Source: Microbacterium sp. Nx66
GTDB taxonomy: Bacteria > Actinomycetota > Actinomycetes > Actinomycetales > Microbacteriaceae
Length of the DNA: 64,000 nucleotides
Direction of reading: 5' to 3'
Assembly: GCF_904066215.1 (NCBI RefSeq)
Contig: NZ_LR880474.1
Location: 1-64,000 of the forward strand
The position numbers and the translations under genes were made by a program. The notes beneath the pieces were generated by a model. The model was not told where the DNA came from. It saw only the letters and a list, made by a program, of their open reading frames with translations, and did no database searches. Positions 39,207 through 47,147 of this stretch are shown here, in pieces; within the stretch, counting starts at the first letter, position 1, and the number at the start of each line of letters is the position of its first letter.

Positions 39207-40229
39207 TCACGCGCCCGGCGCGGGAGACGTCGACTCGGCCACGCGCAGGGTCGGGGCCACGCGGCGCAGGGCGTACGGGGCGTCCGGATCCTCCCTCCGC
39301 TGCACGAGAGCCTCCACCGCCTCCGCGGCGAGCTCGTCGAACGGCTGGACCACGGTCGTCAGACGCGGCTCGCACACGTCCGCCAGCATGGTGCCGTCGA
39401 ATCCCGTGATGAGGATGTCGCCCGGGACGCGCAGGCCGGCGCGCTTCAGCGCGGCGACGGCACCGGCGGCGACGAGGTCGTCGCCCGCGACGATCGCGTC
39501 CGGGAGCGGACCGCGCGCTCGCAGCTCGGTGACGGCGGACTCGCCGAAGGCGAGCAGGTATTCGCCGAACACGTTCTCCTCGACCGGCAGCGACCGCGCG
39601 CGGACGATCGCCTCGAACGCGGCGCGGCGCTCGCGGCCGACCGACGTGACGTCGTTGCCCGACACGAGGACGATGCGAGAGGCGCCGCGCGAGACCAGAT
39701 GGTCGACGGCGAGCCCGATGCCATGATCGTTGTCCACCCCCACGAAGTCGGCATCCAGGTCCAGCACCCTCCGGTCCACCTGGACCAGGGGAAGGCGCTG
39801 GGCGGTATCGGCGACGGCGTCGAACGACAGCTCCGCATCGGACGGGACCACGAAGACCCCCTCGACGCGGCGCTCGACGAGCATGCGCAGGCGGGCGCGC
39901 TCGCGGTCGACCTCGCCGTGCGAGTCCGCGATGACGAGGTCGAATCCCCGCCGCTGCAGATGGTCCTCGAGGCGATGGACGAGCTCACCGTAGAACGGGT
40001 TGCTGATCACCGGGACGACCACGCCGATGGTCGCGCCGGTGCCTTCGCGCAGACCGCGGCCGATGAGGTTGACCCGATAGCCGAGCTGCTCGGCCACCCG
40101 GGCCACATGCTCGGCGGTGGCTCCGGAGACGCGCTCCTTGCCGTTCAGCGCGCGGGACACCGTGGCGATCGACACCCCGGCCGCGGCTGCCACATCATGC
40201 AGCGTCACCGACGGCTTCCTCATCCGCAC
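39207..40229 (-). CDS. LacI-family transcriptional regulator (nucleoside module)
   Basis: 340-residue repressor. HTH at the N-terminus is VTLHDVAAAAGVSIATVSRALNG, followed by the hinge and a periplasmic-binding-like sugar domain (ILITGFDGTMLADVCEPRLTTV). It is convergent with the hydrolase (three bases apart) and divergent from the MFS gene. The matching operators at 38.23 and 40.28 kb make it the likely regulator of the whole module, with ribose or a nucleoside as inducer. Confidence 0.92.
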   Translation of the reverse strand: MRMRKPSVTLHDVAAAAGVSIATVSRALNGKERVSGATAEHVARVAEQLGYRVNLIGRGLREGTGATIGVVVPVISNPFYGELVHRLEDHLQRRGFDLVIADSHGEVDRERARLRMLVERRVEGVFVVPSDAELSFDAVADTAQRLPLVQVDRRVLDLDADFVGVDNDHGIGLAVDHLVSRGASRIVLVSGNDVTSVGRERRAAFEAIVRARSLPVEENVFGEYLLAFGESAVTELRARGPLPDAIVAGDDLVAAGAVAALKRAGLRVPGDILITGFDGTMLADVCEPRLTTVVQPFDELAAEAVEALVQRREDPDAPYALRRVAPTLRVAESTSPAPGA

Positions 40230-40282
40230 CTCGACTCCCGTCGGGCGCCGACACCGGCGCCTCGACTCCCAAGATAAGCCGC

Positions 40283-40298
40283 GCGTAAAGGATTACGC
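40283..40298. promoter_or_regulatory. LacI-type operator between regulator and MFS genes
   Basis: Inverted repeat GCGTAA-aagg-style: arms GCGTAA (40283-40288) and TTACGC (40293-40298) with four bases between. The half-site resembles GTAAACG of the 38.23-kb operator. It lies 54 bases upstream of the regulator and 42 upstream of the MFS gene, suggesting autoregulation and control of transport. Confidence 0.65.
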
Positions 40299-40339
40299 AT
40301 TCCGGCGCCCCCGCACTGACACGAAGAAGTGAGAACGAC

Positions 40340-41749
40340 ATGCACACCACCGCCCTCCGGCCCCGGACGGCCGTCGCCCCCCTGATGGTCGCCCTCCTCG
40401 CGGCGTGCCTCGCGTTCCAGCTGAACGCGAGCATGCTCAGCCCGGCCCTGGTCACGATGGAGCGCGAGCTCGACGCGACGGCATCGGAGATCGCGGCGAC
40501 CCAGACGGTGTTCTTCACCGCCGCCGCCCTCTTCACCCTGTTCCTCCCGCGGCTGGGCGACCTCATCGGACGGCGCCGGGTGCTCGTCGGCATGCTCGTG
40601 GTGATGGCCGTCGGCTGCGTGGTCGCGGCGCTCGCGACGAACGTCCCGATGCTCTTCGTCGGCCGCCTCATCCAGGGCGTCTCCGGTCCCGTCGTACCGC
40701 TGTGCCTGATCATGCTGCGCGCGGCCGTCGCGGACCCGAAGATGTACGGCACGCTGCTCGGCGTCGTCACGGCCGTCAACGGCGGGATCGCGGGCGGCGA
40801 CGCGCTGCTCGGCGGCTACCTCGCCACGAATCACGGTTTCGCCTCGATCTTCTGGACCATGGCCGGAGTCGCGGTGGCCGCGGCACTCGTCGTGCGCCTG
40901 CTCGCCCCGGAGACGATGGCGGAGGACCGTCCGCGCATGGACTGGTGGGGGTCGCTGCTCCTGGTCGTCTCCGTCGGGTCGATGCTCGTCGCCCTGAACG
41001 AGCTCGGGAAGCTCGCCGAGGCGGACGTGCTCCTGGTGATCGTGCTGGCTGTCGTGGCCGTGGTGTCGTTCCTCGCCCTCTGGAAGCTGGAGGGCGCGCT
41101 GCGGGACCCGCTGGTCTCGCCCGCTCAGCTGAAGCAGCGCTCCACCTGGGCGCTCTCCGCGACCTCGTTGCTGACCCTCTCCGGCATCTTCGCGGTGATG
41201 AACGGCGTGGTCCCCGCTCTGGCGCAGGACACCGGCATGGGTCTGTCCATGAGCGCCGAGGAGGTGTCGTTCTGGATCCTGATGCCGTACGCGCTCGCCG
41301 GCCTGCTGATGGGACCGCTGACCGGACGGCTCGCGGCGACCGTGGGCTACCGCGCGATGCTCCGGGTGGGACTGATCGGCACGATCGTCGTGCTCGTGCT
41401 GATGGTGGCGAACGTCGGGACGTCCTCCCGGGTCACCCTGCTGCTGCTCTCGGTCGCGGCCGGCGTCACGTACGCCGGCATCGGCAACATCATGCTGAAC
41501 GGCCTCGGCGTCGTGCTGTCGCCGAAGGAGCGGCCGGGATCGCTCCCCGGGTTGGACACCGGCGCGATCAACCTCGGGGCGGGACTGAGCTTCGTCGTGA
41601 TCTACGCGGCCCAGACCTCGTTCGGCGGCAGCGGGGATGCGGCGGGCGGCTACGTCGCCGCGCTCCTCACCGGCGCCGTCGTGCTCGCAGGCGCGCTGAC
41701 CTTCTCCCTCTTCATCCCGAAGCCCGTCCACGCCGAGCTGACCCGCTGA
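40340..41749 (+). CDS. MFS transporter (DHA2-like, about 14 TM)
   Basis: 469-residue polytopic permease. The MFS motif GDLIGRRRVLVGM lies after TM2, GRLIQGVSGPVVPLCL follows in the TM4 region, and the hydropathy suggests 12-14 helices. Sequence style is of the drug/proton antiporter DHA2 group, but location in the nucleoside module suggests nucleoside or sugar transport. Those two readings conflict, and substrate remains open. Confidence 0.82.
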   Translation: MHTTALRPRTAVAPLMVALLAACLAFQLNASMLSPALVTMERELDATASEIAATQTVFFTAAALFTLFLPRLGDLIGRRRVLVGMLVVMAVGCVVAALATNVPMLFVGRLIQGVSGPVVPLCLIMLRAAVADPKMYGTLLGVVTAVNGGIAGGDALLGGYLATNHGFASIFWTMAGVAVAAALVVRLLAPETMAEDRPRMDWWGSLLLVVSVGSMLVALNELGKLAEADVLLVIVLAVVAVVSFLALWKLEGALRDPLVSPAQLKQRSTWALSATSLLTLSGIFAVMNGVVPALAQDTGMGLSMSAEEVSFWILMPYALAGLLMGPLTGRLAATVGYRAMLRVGLIGTIVVLVLMVANVGTSSRVTLLLLSVAAGVTYAGIGNIMLNGLGVVLSPKERPGSLPGLDTGAINLGAGLSFVVIYAAQTSFGGSGDAAGGYVAALLTGAVVLAGALTFSLFIPKPVHAELTR

Positions 41750-41755
41750 GGCGGC

Positions 41756-42892
41756 TCAGCTGAAGAGGATGAGCACGTAGACGGCGAAGGTCGCCAGGTG
41801 CGCGGCCCCGTGCATCGCGGTGACCCGCTTCGCCGCGAACGTCGTCACCGACAGCAGCAGGGTGACGGCGAGCATGAGGAGGTTGGCCGGCGACTCGGCG
41901 AGCACCACCTGCTGCCCGGTGAGCATGCCGATCAGGAGGACCGCCGGAATGGTCAGGCCGACCGTCGACACGAGCGCCCCGTGGCAGAGGTTGTTCACGC
42001 GCTGGGCCTCGCCGTTCAGGGCCGCGCGGATCGAGGTGATCGACTCCGGGAGGAACACGATGCCGGCGATCAGCAGCCCCGCCAGGGCGACGGGAGCGCC
42101 GAGCCGGCCGAGACCGTCGTCGAGCAGGGCCGCCATGTCGTGCGAGAGCAGCACGATGGGGGCGACGGTGATGACGAGGAGGACGAGGCGGGTCAGCACC
42201 TCGACGCGGTGGGCCGCGAGCACCGCGCGGATGGGGGTCCGCGGTGCCGCGTTCGCCGCCGTGTGGGCTGGCCGCAGCCTCTCGTCCACCTCGGTGAAGT
42301 CATCGGCCTGCGCACCCATCTGCCGGAACAGGAAGAATGCGTACAGGACGAGTGTGAGCACGATGATCGGGATCTCCTGGCCGACCGTGTACGCACCGCC
42401 GTGGCCGATGAGCCCCGGAAGTCCGAACGCCAGAGCGACGAGGACCACGAGCATCGACAGGTACGCGGATGTGCCGGTGCGGTTGTGCGCCATGCCCCGA
42501 TGGCGGAGTCCGCCGAGGAGGAGGGCCAGGCCGATGACGAGGTTGAGGATGATCATGGAGACGGCCATGACCGAGTCGCGCGCGATGGTGGCGTGCTCGC
42601 CCGGCCCGAGCATGACCGCCGAGATGAGGATCACCTCGATGAGCACGATCGACAGGGTCAGCACCAGGGATCCGTAGGGATCGCCCAGCCGGTGGGCGAG
42701 GGCCTCGGCCTGCTTCACGACGCCGAACGCGCACACGAGGATCACGGCGACGATCGCGAGGAGGGCGACGACCAGGAGTGGTCCCGGCACGGGAGGCGCG
42801 AGCAACGGGTGCAGGGCGAGCAGGGCGACGACCGCGCCCCAGCCCAGGGCCACACGCAGCAGGTCGGTGCGGGTGATGAACGACCGGATCAT
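41756..42892 (-). CDS. Calcium/cation:proton antiporter (ChaA/CaCA superfamily)
   Basis: 378-residue membrane protein with about 11 transmembrane segments in two inverted halves. Each half carries the CaCA-type acidic motif: GSLVLTLSIVLIEVILI in the first and LPESITSIRAALNGEAQRVN in the second. ATG 42892 is preferred over ATG 42907, because AAGGAG lies just before it within the longer frame. It likely exports Ca2+ (or Na+) in exchange for protons. Confidence 0.85.
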   Translation of the reverse strand: MIRSFITRTDLLRVALGWGAVVALLALHPLLAPPVPGPLLVVALLAIVAVILVCAFGVVKQAEALAHRLGDPYGSLVLTLSIVLIEVILISAVMLGPGEHATIARDSVMAVSMIILNLVIGLALLLGGLRHRGMAHNRTGTSAYLSMLVVLVALAFGLPGLIGHGGAYTVGQEIPIIVLTLVLYAFFLFRQMGAQADDFTEVDERLRPAHTAANAAPRTPIRAVLAAHRVEVLTRLVLLVITVAPIVLLSHDMAALLDDGLGRLGAPVALAGLLIAGIVFLPESITSIRAALNGEAQRVNNLCHGALVSTVGLTIPAVLLIGMLTGQQVVLAESPANLLMLAVTLLLSVTTFAAKRVTAMHGAAHLATFAVYVLILFS

Positions 42893-43014
42893 GACGGACT
42901 CCTTCATGAGTCAGTCGTCGTGTGCGGGTACTGCTCCCTCGTCCGCTGCTCCGGGTGCCGGAGACACCCTCAGGATACCCGCGCTCCCGGAACAGCGGCT
43001 GAGCAGTGCAGGTC

Positions 43015-43818
43015 TCAGCTCTGGGGGGCGTCGTTCCAGGACCAGATGTCGTCGCCGCGCAGGACGGCGTCGGCTCCGCCGTCGCAGTAGATCGTCTGAC
43101 CCGCCATGTGGGTGTTGACCGGGCTGGTGAGCCAGACGAGGAGCTCGGCGATGGAGGACGCCGGCTGGTGGTAGTTCAGGGGCATCGGCACGGCGGCGTC
43201 CACCATGGCCAGACCCTCGGGCGAGTCGAGCAGGCCCGCGGTCATCGCCGTGATGACGGTGCCGGGGGCGACGGCGTTCAGCGGGATGCCCGCTCCCGCC
43301 CACGCCGGGGCGATGCTCTCGCGACGGACCCACCGCGACAGGGCGCGCTTGCTGGACGAGTAGTTGAGGAACCCGGCCTCGGGTGTCGCGGCCAGACGGT
43401 CGCCGATCTCGATCGCGCGCGCCTCGTCGCCGGCGAGGGCCGCGTCGACGAGCTCGGGCGACACCGGCTGCAGCGAGGCCATCGACGACACCACGGCGGC
43501 GCGCGGCGCATCGGCCAGGCTCAGCGTGGGCTGCAGCGCGGTCAGGAACTCGGTCACGCCGAAGAAATTGATGGACATCGTCTTCGAGATCGGAGCCGAG
43601 ATGCCGGCGCAGGCGATGACGGCGTCGATCCCGTCGTCGGCCGCCTCGACCACGGCGCTCGCCGCGGCCAGACGCCCCTCGTGGGTGGACAGATCTCCGT
43701 CGACCTCGACGCCGGCGAGGTCGACGCCGATGACGGTGTGGCCCTGAGAGCGGAGCAGCTCGGCGGTGGCGGCGCCGATGCCGGATGCGGATCCGGTGAC
43801 GACATAGGTGCGGGTCAT
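43015..43818 (-). CDS. Short-chain dehydrogenase/reductase
   Basis: 267-residue SDR oxidoreductase. Cofactor motif VTGSASGIGAATAELL and catalytic YSSSK are present, with VSSMASLQ as the Ser element. The arrangement (short N-terminus, a long insertion after the Ser, C-terminal DGGADA) resembles 3-alpha-hydroxysteroid/carveol dehydrogenase-like SDRs. NAD(P) preference is not clear. ATG overlaps the marR stop by four bases; co-expressed with that regulator. Confidence 0.88.
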   Translation of the reverse strand: MTRTYVVTGSASGIGAATAELLRSQGHTVIGVDLAGVEVDGDLSTHEGRLAAASAVVEAADDGIDAVIACAGISAPISKTMSINFFGVTEFLTALQPTLSLADAPRAAVVSSMASLQPVSPELVDAALAGDEARAIEIGDRLAATPEAGFLNYSSSKRALSRWVRRESIAPAWAGAGIPLNAVAPGTVITAMTAGLLDSPEGLAMVDAAVPMPLNYHQPASSIAELLVWLTSPVNTHMAGQTIYCDGGADAVLRGDDIWSWNDAPQS

Positions 43819-44288
43819 GGGGTTTCCTCCTTGATGGACACGACCGGCGGCGTGCCGGACAGTGCGGTGACGAAGCGGCCGAGCTGGCGGCGGAATCCGT
43901 CGATCTCGTCCGGTGACCAGCCTGCGACCGCATCGCCGACCATGCGATGGCCGGCCTCGACCAGGCGCGTATAGGCCGTCCGGCCCGCGTCCGTCAGGCG
44001 CACCTCGACCGTGCGTCCCGAGCGCACGGGGTCGACGACGCCCTGCGTCGCCATGCGGGCGACGAGCTTCGACGTGGTCGGCCGCGACAGTGTCGCGTGC
44101 GCGGCCAGGTCGCCGAAGCCCATCGCACCGCCGTTCATCCCGAGCAGGTAGAGCGCGCGGATGGCGGACGGATCGAGGGCGACGTCGACGGCCTCGGCGA
44201 CCTGGCGTTGCAGATCGCTCTCACTCCATTCCGACACCACGCGGACGAGGGCCAGGTGGATGCCGGCGACGTCTTCGCCGGTGGTCAT
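43815..44288 (-). CDS. MarR-family transcriptional regulator
   Basis: 157-residue winged-helix regulator (GFGDLAAHATLSRPTTSKLVARMATQG as recognition region, then the wing RSGRTVEVRLTDAGR). It precedes and overlaps the SDR gene, so probably controls it in response to a small-molecule substrate. A 15-base palindrome just upstream of its start is a natural operator. Confidence 0.9.
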   Translation of the reverse strand: MTTGEDVAGIHLALVRVVSEWSESDLQRQVAEAVDVALDPSAIRALYLLGMNGGAMGFGDLAAHATLSRPTTSKLVARMATQGVVDPVRSGRTVEVRLTDAGRTAYTRLVEAGHRMVGDAVAGWSPDEIDGFRRQLGRFVTALSGTPPVVSIKEETP

Positions 44289-44309
44289 GTGTCCAGGGTA
44301 CGCCTCAAA

Positions 44310-44324
44310 GTTGCCTCAGGCAAC
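44310..44324. promoter_or_regulatory. MarR-type palindromic operator
   Basis: GTTGCC-tca-GGCAAC (perfect six-base arms, three-base spacer), 22 bases upstream of the MarR start. It overlaps the last codons of the preceding gene. Size and spacing suit a MarR dimer. Confidence 0.7.
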
Positions 44325-44630
44325 AGTTGTGATGTATCCCGCGCTCGCGGTGTCCTCCGCGAGGGTGAAGAAATGCCGATCGCCTGCCCGCCGCGCACGC
44401 CGCCACCGGCGCTGCTGCCCGTCGGCATAATCGAGCACGATCCACGCGGGTGGAGGTGTGCCCTGCGGACCGAGGACGAATGAGCACGCCCCGAGGCCGG
44501 GGGAGGCGAGTTCGGCGACGAAGCGGTCGTCGCCGGGTGCGAAGGGTGCGGTCTCGTGGAGCTCTGCCGGCTGCAGGCGGAGGACGGTGTCGGAGTGCTC
44601 CCGGACGTCGGAGCGGAGTCGACGCCTCAT
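44316..44630 (-). CDS. Hypothetical protein, 104 aa
   Basis: 104-residue cytoplasmic protein of unknown function. It contains a pattern of alternating hydrophobic residues (ACSFVLGP, PAWIVLDYADGQ) followed by a basic stretch (QQRRWRRARRAGDRHFF), and looks like a small alpha/beta protein. ATG 44630 overlaps the stop of the 88-aa gene (ATGA), indicating coupled translation. The last codons overlap the marR operator. No family recognised. Confidence 0.6.
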   Translation of the reverse strand: MRRRLRSDVREHSDTVLRLQPAELHETAPFAPGDDRFVAELASPGLGACSFVLGPQGTPPPAWIVLDYADGQQRRWRRARRAGDRHFFTLAEDTASAGYITTVA

Positions 44631-44893
44631 GCGACACCGCCTCGGCGTGCCGCCCACTCGCGGGTGTCGCGGACGCCCTGCGCATCGAGGTAGGCGCGGA
44701 TCACGTCCTGGGTCAGGCGGATCTGCGCCTCCGTGCCCATCGCCGCCTGCATGACGCCGATCGCGGGCGCGGGCTTCCCATCCACCCGCTCGAGCGCCTC
44801 CCAGACGATGTCCTCGCGGCCGCCGCGACCCAAGGAATGCGGCATCGAGGTGAACCCCGTGCGGCGATGGTCGGTGGGTCGTGTCTCTGGCAT
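44627..44893 (-). CDS. Hypothetical protein, 88 aa
   Basis: 88-residue protein of unknown function. The N-terminal 25 residues are polar; the remainder (REDIVWEALERVDGK to YLDAQGVRDTREW) is helical. RBS AGAGAGG seven bases before ATG. It is the first gene of a pair with the 104-aa protein. A promoter with an overlapping palindrome lies ~190 bases upstream. Confidence 0.6.
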   Translation of the reverse strand: MPETRPTDHRRTGFTSMPHSLGRGGREDIVWEALERVDGKPAPAIGVMQAAMGTEAQIRLTQDVIRAYLDAQGVRDTREWAARRGGVA

Positions 44894-45254
44894 GGGGATT
44901 CCTCTCTCGGGGCGGATGGGCAGGCTCGCGCCGAGGGACGTGTGTCCCTCGCGCTGCGCACGTCGGACCGCGGGGGGTGCTCTCCCCGACTCCGGCGCAC
45001 GGGCTGCGGCGGCGCGCCTCCGCAGGCGGCCCTCTGAGTGGCGTGCGGAGCGGTCTGCCTGACCGGTTGCTGTCCTCCGACCGTACCACGTTATTTTGAG
45101 TCATTCAAAAGAAGTGAGAGACGATCACGGTTCCGTACAGGGTTGCAGAGCGATTCGCTCAGGCGTTTTTCTCCCGTTCAGCGGGAAATTTGACTTCCCT
45201 GTGCTTCCGGGTATGGTCGGGGGTTACGCCAGCCAGTCACAAAGGGGAAGCGCC
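44894..45254. promoter_or_regulatory. Divergent intergenic region with two opposed promoters
   Basis: 361 bases without a gene. Minus strand: -35 TTGAAT (complement of 45103-45108), 17-base spacer and -10 TACGGT (45080-45085), reading towards the 88-aa gene; a TTTTGA...TCAAAA palindrome (45094-45110) overlaps the -35. Plus strand: -35 TTGACT (45190-45195), 16-base spacer and -10 TATGGT (45212-45217), reading towards the 44-aa gene. The stretch 44900-45070 is GC-rich with nothing else recognised. Confidence 0.6.
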
Positions 45255-45389
45255 ATGTCAGGAAAGTCCACACCGGGTCGCGCCGGAAAGAAGGCGCCGC
45301 AGCTCTCTCTCAAGGAGAAGCGGGCGGCGAAGCGCGCGAAGAACGCCCCGGACGAGTTCCTCAAGCCTCGCAAGGGCGCGAAGAGCTGA
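45255..45389 (+). CDS. Small basic protein, 44 aa
   Basis: 44-residue, highly basic protein (MSGKSTPGRAGKKAPQLSLK start, EKRAAKRAKNAPDEFLKPRKG end). A strong RBS AAAGGGGAAG and a good upstream promoter support expression. Small Lys/Arg-rich proteins of this type may bind nucleic acid or ribosomes, but that is conjecture. It is too short for motif-based assignment. Confidence 0.75.
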   Translation: MSGKSTPGRAGKKAPQLSLKEKRAAKRAKNAPDEFLKPRKGAKS

Positions 45390-45538
45390 GGACTCCGGCC
45401 CGGCGGGTGCGGCGCTCGATCGTGGCACCCGCCGGTACCCGGGCGATGGGCTACCGGGGTGCCACCGTTGTGTCAACGGGCCTGTCCTGAGCGCCGATCC
45501 GACGCACGCTGGAGTCTCCGTCACGAGAGGAGCGCGTC

Positions 45539-45850
45539 ATGTCGAACCCGGAAGCCTTCATGTACCCGGATGAGCCGCTGCAGCCGGAGGAGCCTCTGCG
45601 ACCCGAGGAGGAGGACGTCGTCGAGTCCGATGAGGAGCCTTCGCGAGAAGGCATCGCGGCACACCTCGCCGAGCGCGGAGGCGACGATCCGGACGCTCTT
45701 CAGGACGTGCCGGCCGGCGGGGCCGGAGCCGACGCCGGCGCGGGGAACGCGGCCCGCGTGGACCCTGCGTCGAAGAATCCGCCGGAGCCCGCCTATGAGT
45801 CGACCCACAGCAAGGAGCCCGGCGTCGGTCCGCGGCATGAAGAGGGCTGA
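45539..45850 (+). CDS. Acidic hypothetical protein, 103 aa
   Basis: 103-residue, strongly acidic, Pro/Glu/Asp-rich protein with no hydrophobic core (PDEPLQPEEPLRPEEEDVVESD), so probably intrinsically disordered. RBS GAGAGGAG. A separate 149-base gap follows the basic 44-aa gene. No family recognised. It is convergent with the Clp-N/SRPBCC gene. Confidence 0.65.
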   Translation: MSNPEAFMYPDEPLQPEEPLRPEEEDVVESDEEPSREGIAAHLAERGGDDPDALQDVPAGGAGADAGAGNAARVDPASKNPPEPAYESTHSKEPGVGPRHEEG

Positions 45851-45858
45851 GCGACCGA

Positions 45859-46836
45859 TCAGCGGAAGACCCGACTGATTCCACTCTCGACCTGTACGAG
45901 TTGGATGAACACCAGCCCGCGCAGGAGGGGCGCGAAGGGGGACCGCAGCGCTCGTCGGATCGGTCCGCGTCGCCTGGTCTCCCATGTCAGCGTCGCCCGG
46001 AGCTGTGTGCCGCCCGCCGCCGGTTCGAGCGCGAGGGCGAGGAGGCGCGGGTTCGCGTTCGGGGCGTCGGGATGCTCGAAGCGCCAGGCCACGTGTGTGG
46101 GATCCTCCGGCCCCGAACGGGTCACCCGGAGGCGATGGAATGCCGGCTTGCGCCGGAGTGGTCGTCCATCGGGGGCCGTCGTGGGGGCGAACGCCTCCCA
46201 GGGTCCGTCCTCGGGTCCGGGGAGGATGGTGGCGACGCTCTGATCCCAGTCCGGGAGACGGTCGGCGGTCGAGAGCAATGTCCAGACATCCGTCATGGTC
46301 GCCGGGATGAACATCGAGCGTGACCCGGAGATCCCGGAGATCTCCCGCCGTCGCTGCAGCGGGCGGGCTGCGGCTTCGACCTCATCCAGTTGCACCGTGA
46401 TGTCGTCCGCCGTCACGGCGAGCCGGTCGAGGATGGCGGTGATCAGGCCGCTGGGCTCCTCGAGAAGGGCGCGGAGCACGGCGGCCGAGTCGCCCTGTCG
46501 GCCGCCCCCTGTGGCGGCGCGGAGCACCGCGAGGGCGCGGTCCGTCCAGTCGTAGCCCTCGGTCTCGTGGAAGACGATGCGACCGGGGCCGATCGAAGGA
46601 GCGTCCACGCCCACGGCCTGGAGCTGTCCGGCGTGCTGCGCCTCGACCGCCGTCCGGGTGGCGTCGAGATCGACGCCCGCACGCCGCAGGACCTGTCCGC
46701 CGGTGTCGGCATCGAGCGTGAGTGCGAGCAGCAGGTGATCGATGTCGGCATCGCGGACACCCAGGCGTGACGCCTCCTCCATCGCCGCGAGCGAGAGGGT
46801 GTGCATGGTCGCAGCGGCCTGCGTGAACCGGCTCAT
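45859..46836 (-). CDS. Clp N-domain / SRPBCC fusion protein
   Basis: 325 residues with two modules. Residues about 1-150 form a double ClpA/ClpB N-terminal repeat (TMHTLSLAAMEEASRLGVRDADIDHLLLALTLD... and TDRALAVLRAATGGG...), which normally delivers substrates to AAA+ unfoldases. Residues about 170-325 are a SRPBCC/polyketide-cyclase-like ligand pocket (MFIPATMTDVWTLLSTADRLPDWD). No AAA+ domain is present. ATG overlaps the stop of the small HTH gene (ATGA). Function unknown; it may bind a small ligand and modulate the HTH partner. Confidence 0.82.
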   Translation of the reverse strand: MSRFTQAAATMHTLSLAAMEEASRLGVRDADIDHLLLALTLDADTGGQVLRRAGVDLDATRTAVEAQHAGQLQAVGVDAPSIGPGRIVFHETEGYDWTDRALAVLRAATGGGRQGDSAAVLRALLEEPSGLITAILDRLAVTADDITVQLDEVEAAARPLQRRREISGISGSRSMFIPATMTDVWTLLSTADRLPDWDQSVATILPGPEDGPWEAFAPTTAPDGRPLRRKPAFHRLRVTRSGPEDPTHVAWRFEHPDAPNANPRLLALALEPAAGGTQLRATLTWETRRRGPIRRALRSPFAPLLRGLVFIQLVQVESGISRVFR

Positions 46837-47078
46837 GCGTTCCGCCGCGGAACCGGGATCGTCGGATCGATGCGACGACTGTGCTTCTTGTGCACGGCCT
46901 GCCGCGTGACCCCGAGGGCGTCGGCGACGGCCTGCCAGCTCATCCCGGCGCGGAGCGCGGCCTCCACCTGGCGCAGTTCGAGAGCGTCGGCGAGCGTCCG
47001 CAACGAGGCCACTGCGCGAAGCCCGGCACGGGGATCGGTCGTGTCCGCGGCGGCGCGGGCGATGTCGAGGGACTCCAT
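46833..47078 (-). CDS. Small HTH DNA-binding protein, 81 aa
   Basis: 81-residue protein with an HTH in the C-terminal half (AGMSWQAVADALGVTRQAVHKKH) preceded by two helices. First gene of a two-gene operon with the Clp-N/SRPBCC fusion. Two perfect palindromes cover its promoter, and the predicted -10 TAGGTT lies so close to the ATG that the mRNA would be almost leaderless. Likely autorepressor. Confidence 0.82.
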   Translation of the reverse strand: MESLDIARAAADTTDPRAGLRAVASLRTLADALELRQVEAALRAGMSWQAVADALGVTRQAVHKKHSRRIDPTIPVPRRNA

Positions 47079-47083
47079 GATGT

Positions 47084-47123
47084 CAACCTAGGTTGCTGGC
47101 AGCGATGCTGTCAACCCGGGTTG
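47084..47123 (-). promoter_or_regulatory. Paired palindromic operators and promoter of the HTH/Clp-N operon
   Basis: CAACCTAGGTTG (47084-47095) and CAACCCGGGTTG (47112-47123), both perfect 12-bp palindromes, centres 28 bases apart. On the minus strand TTGACA lies at the edge of the distal site and TAGGTT inside the proximal one (18-base spacer). Bound protein would block both promoter elements. Confidence 0.8.
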
Positions 47124-47147
47124 CTTCTAGAGCCCCTCGACGATCCG

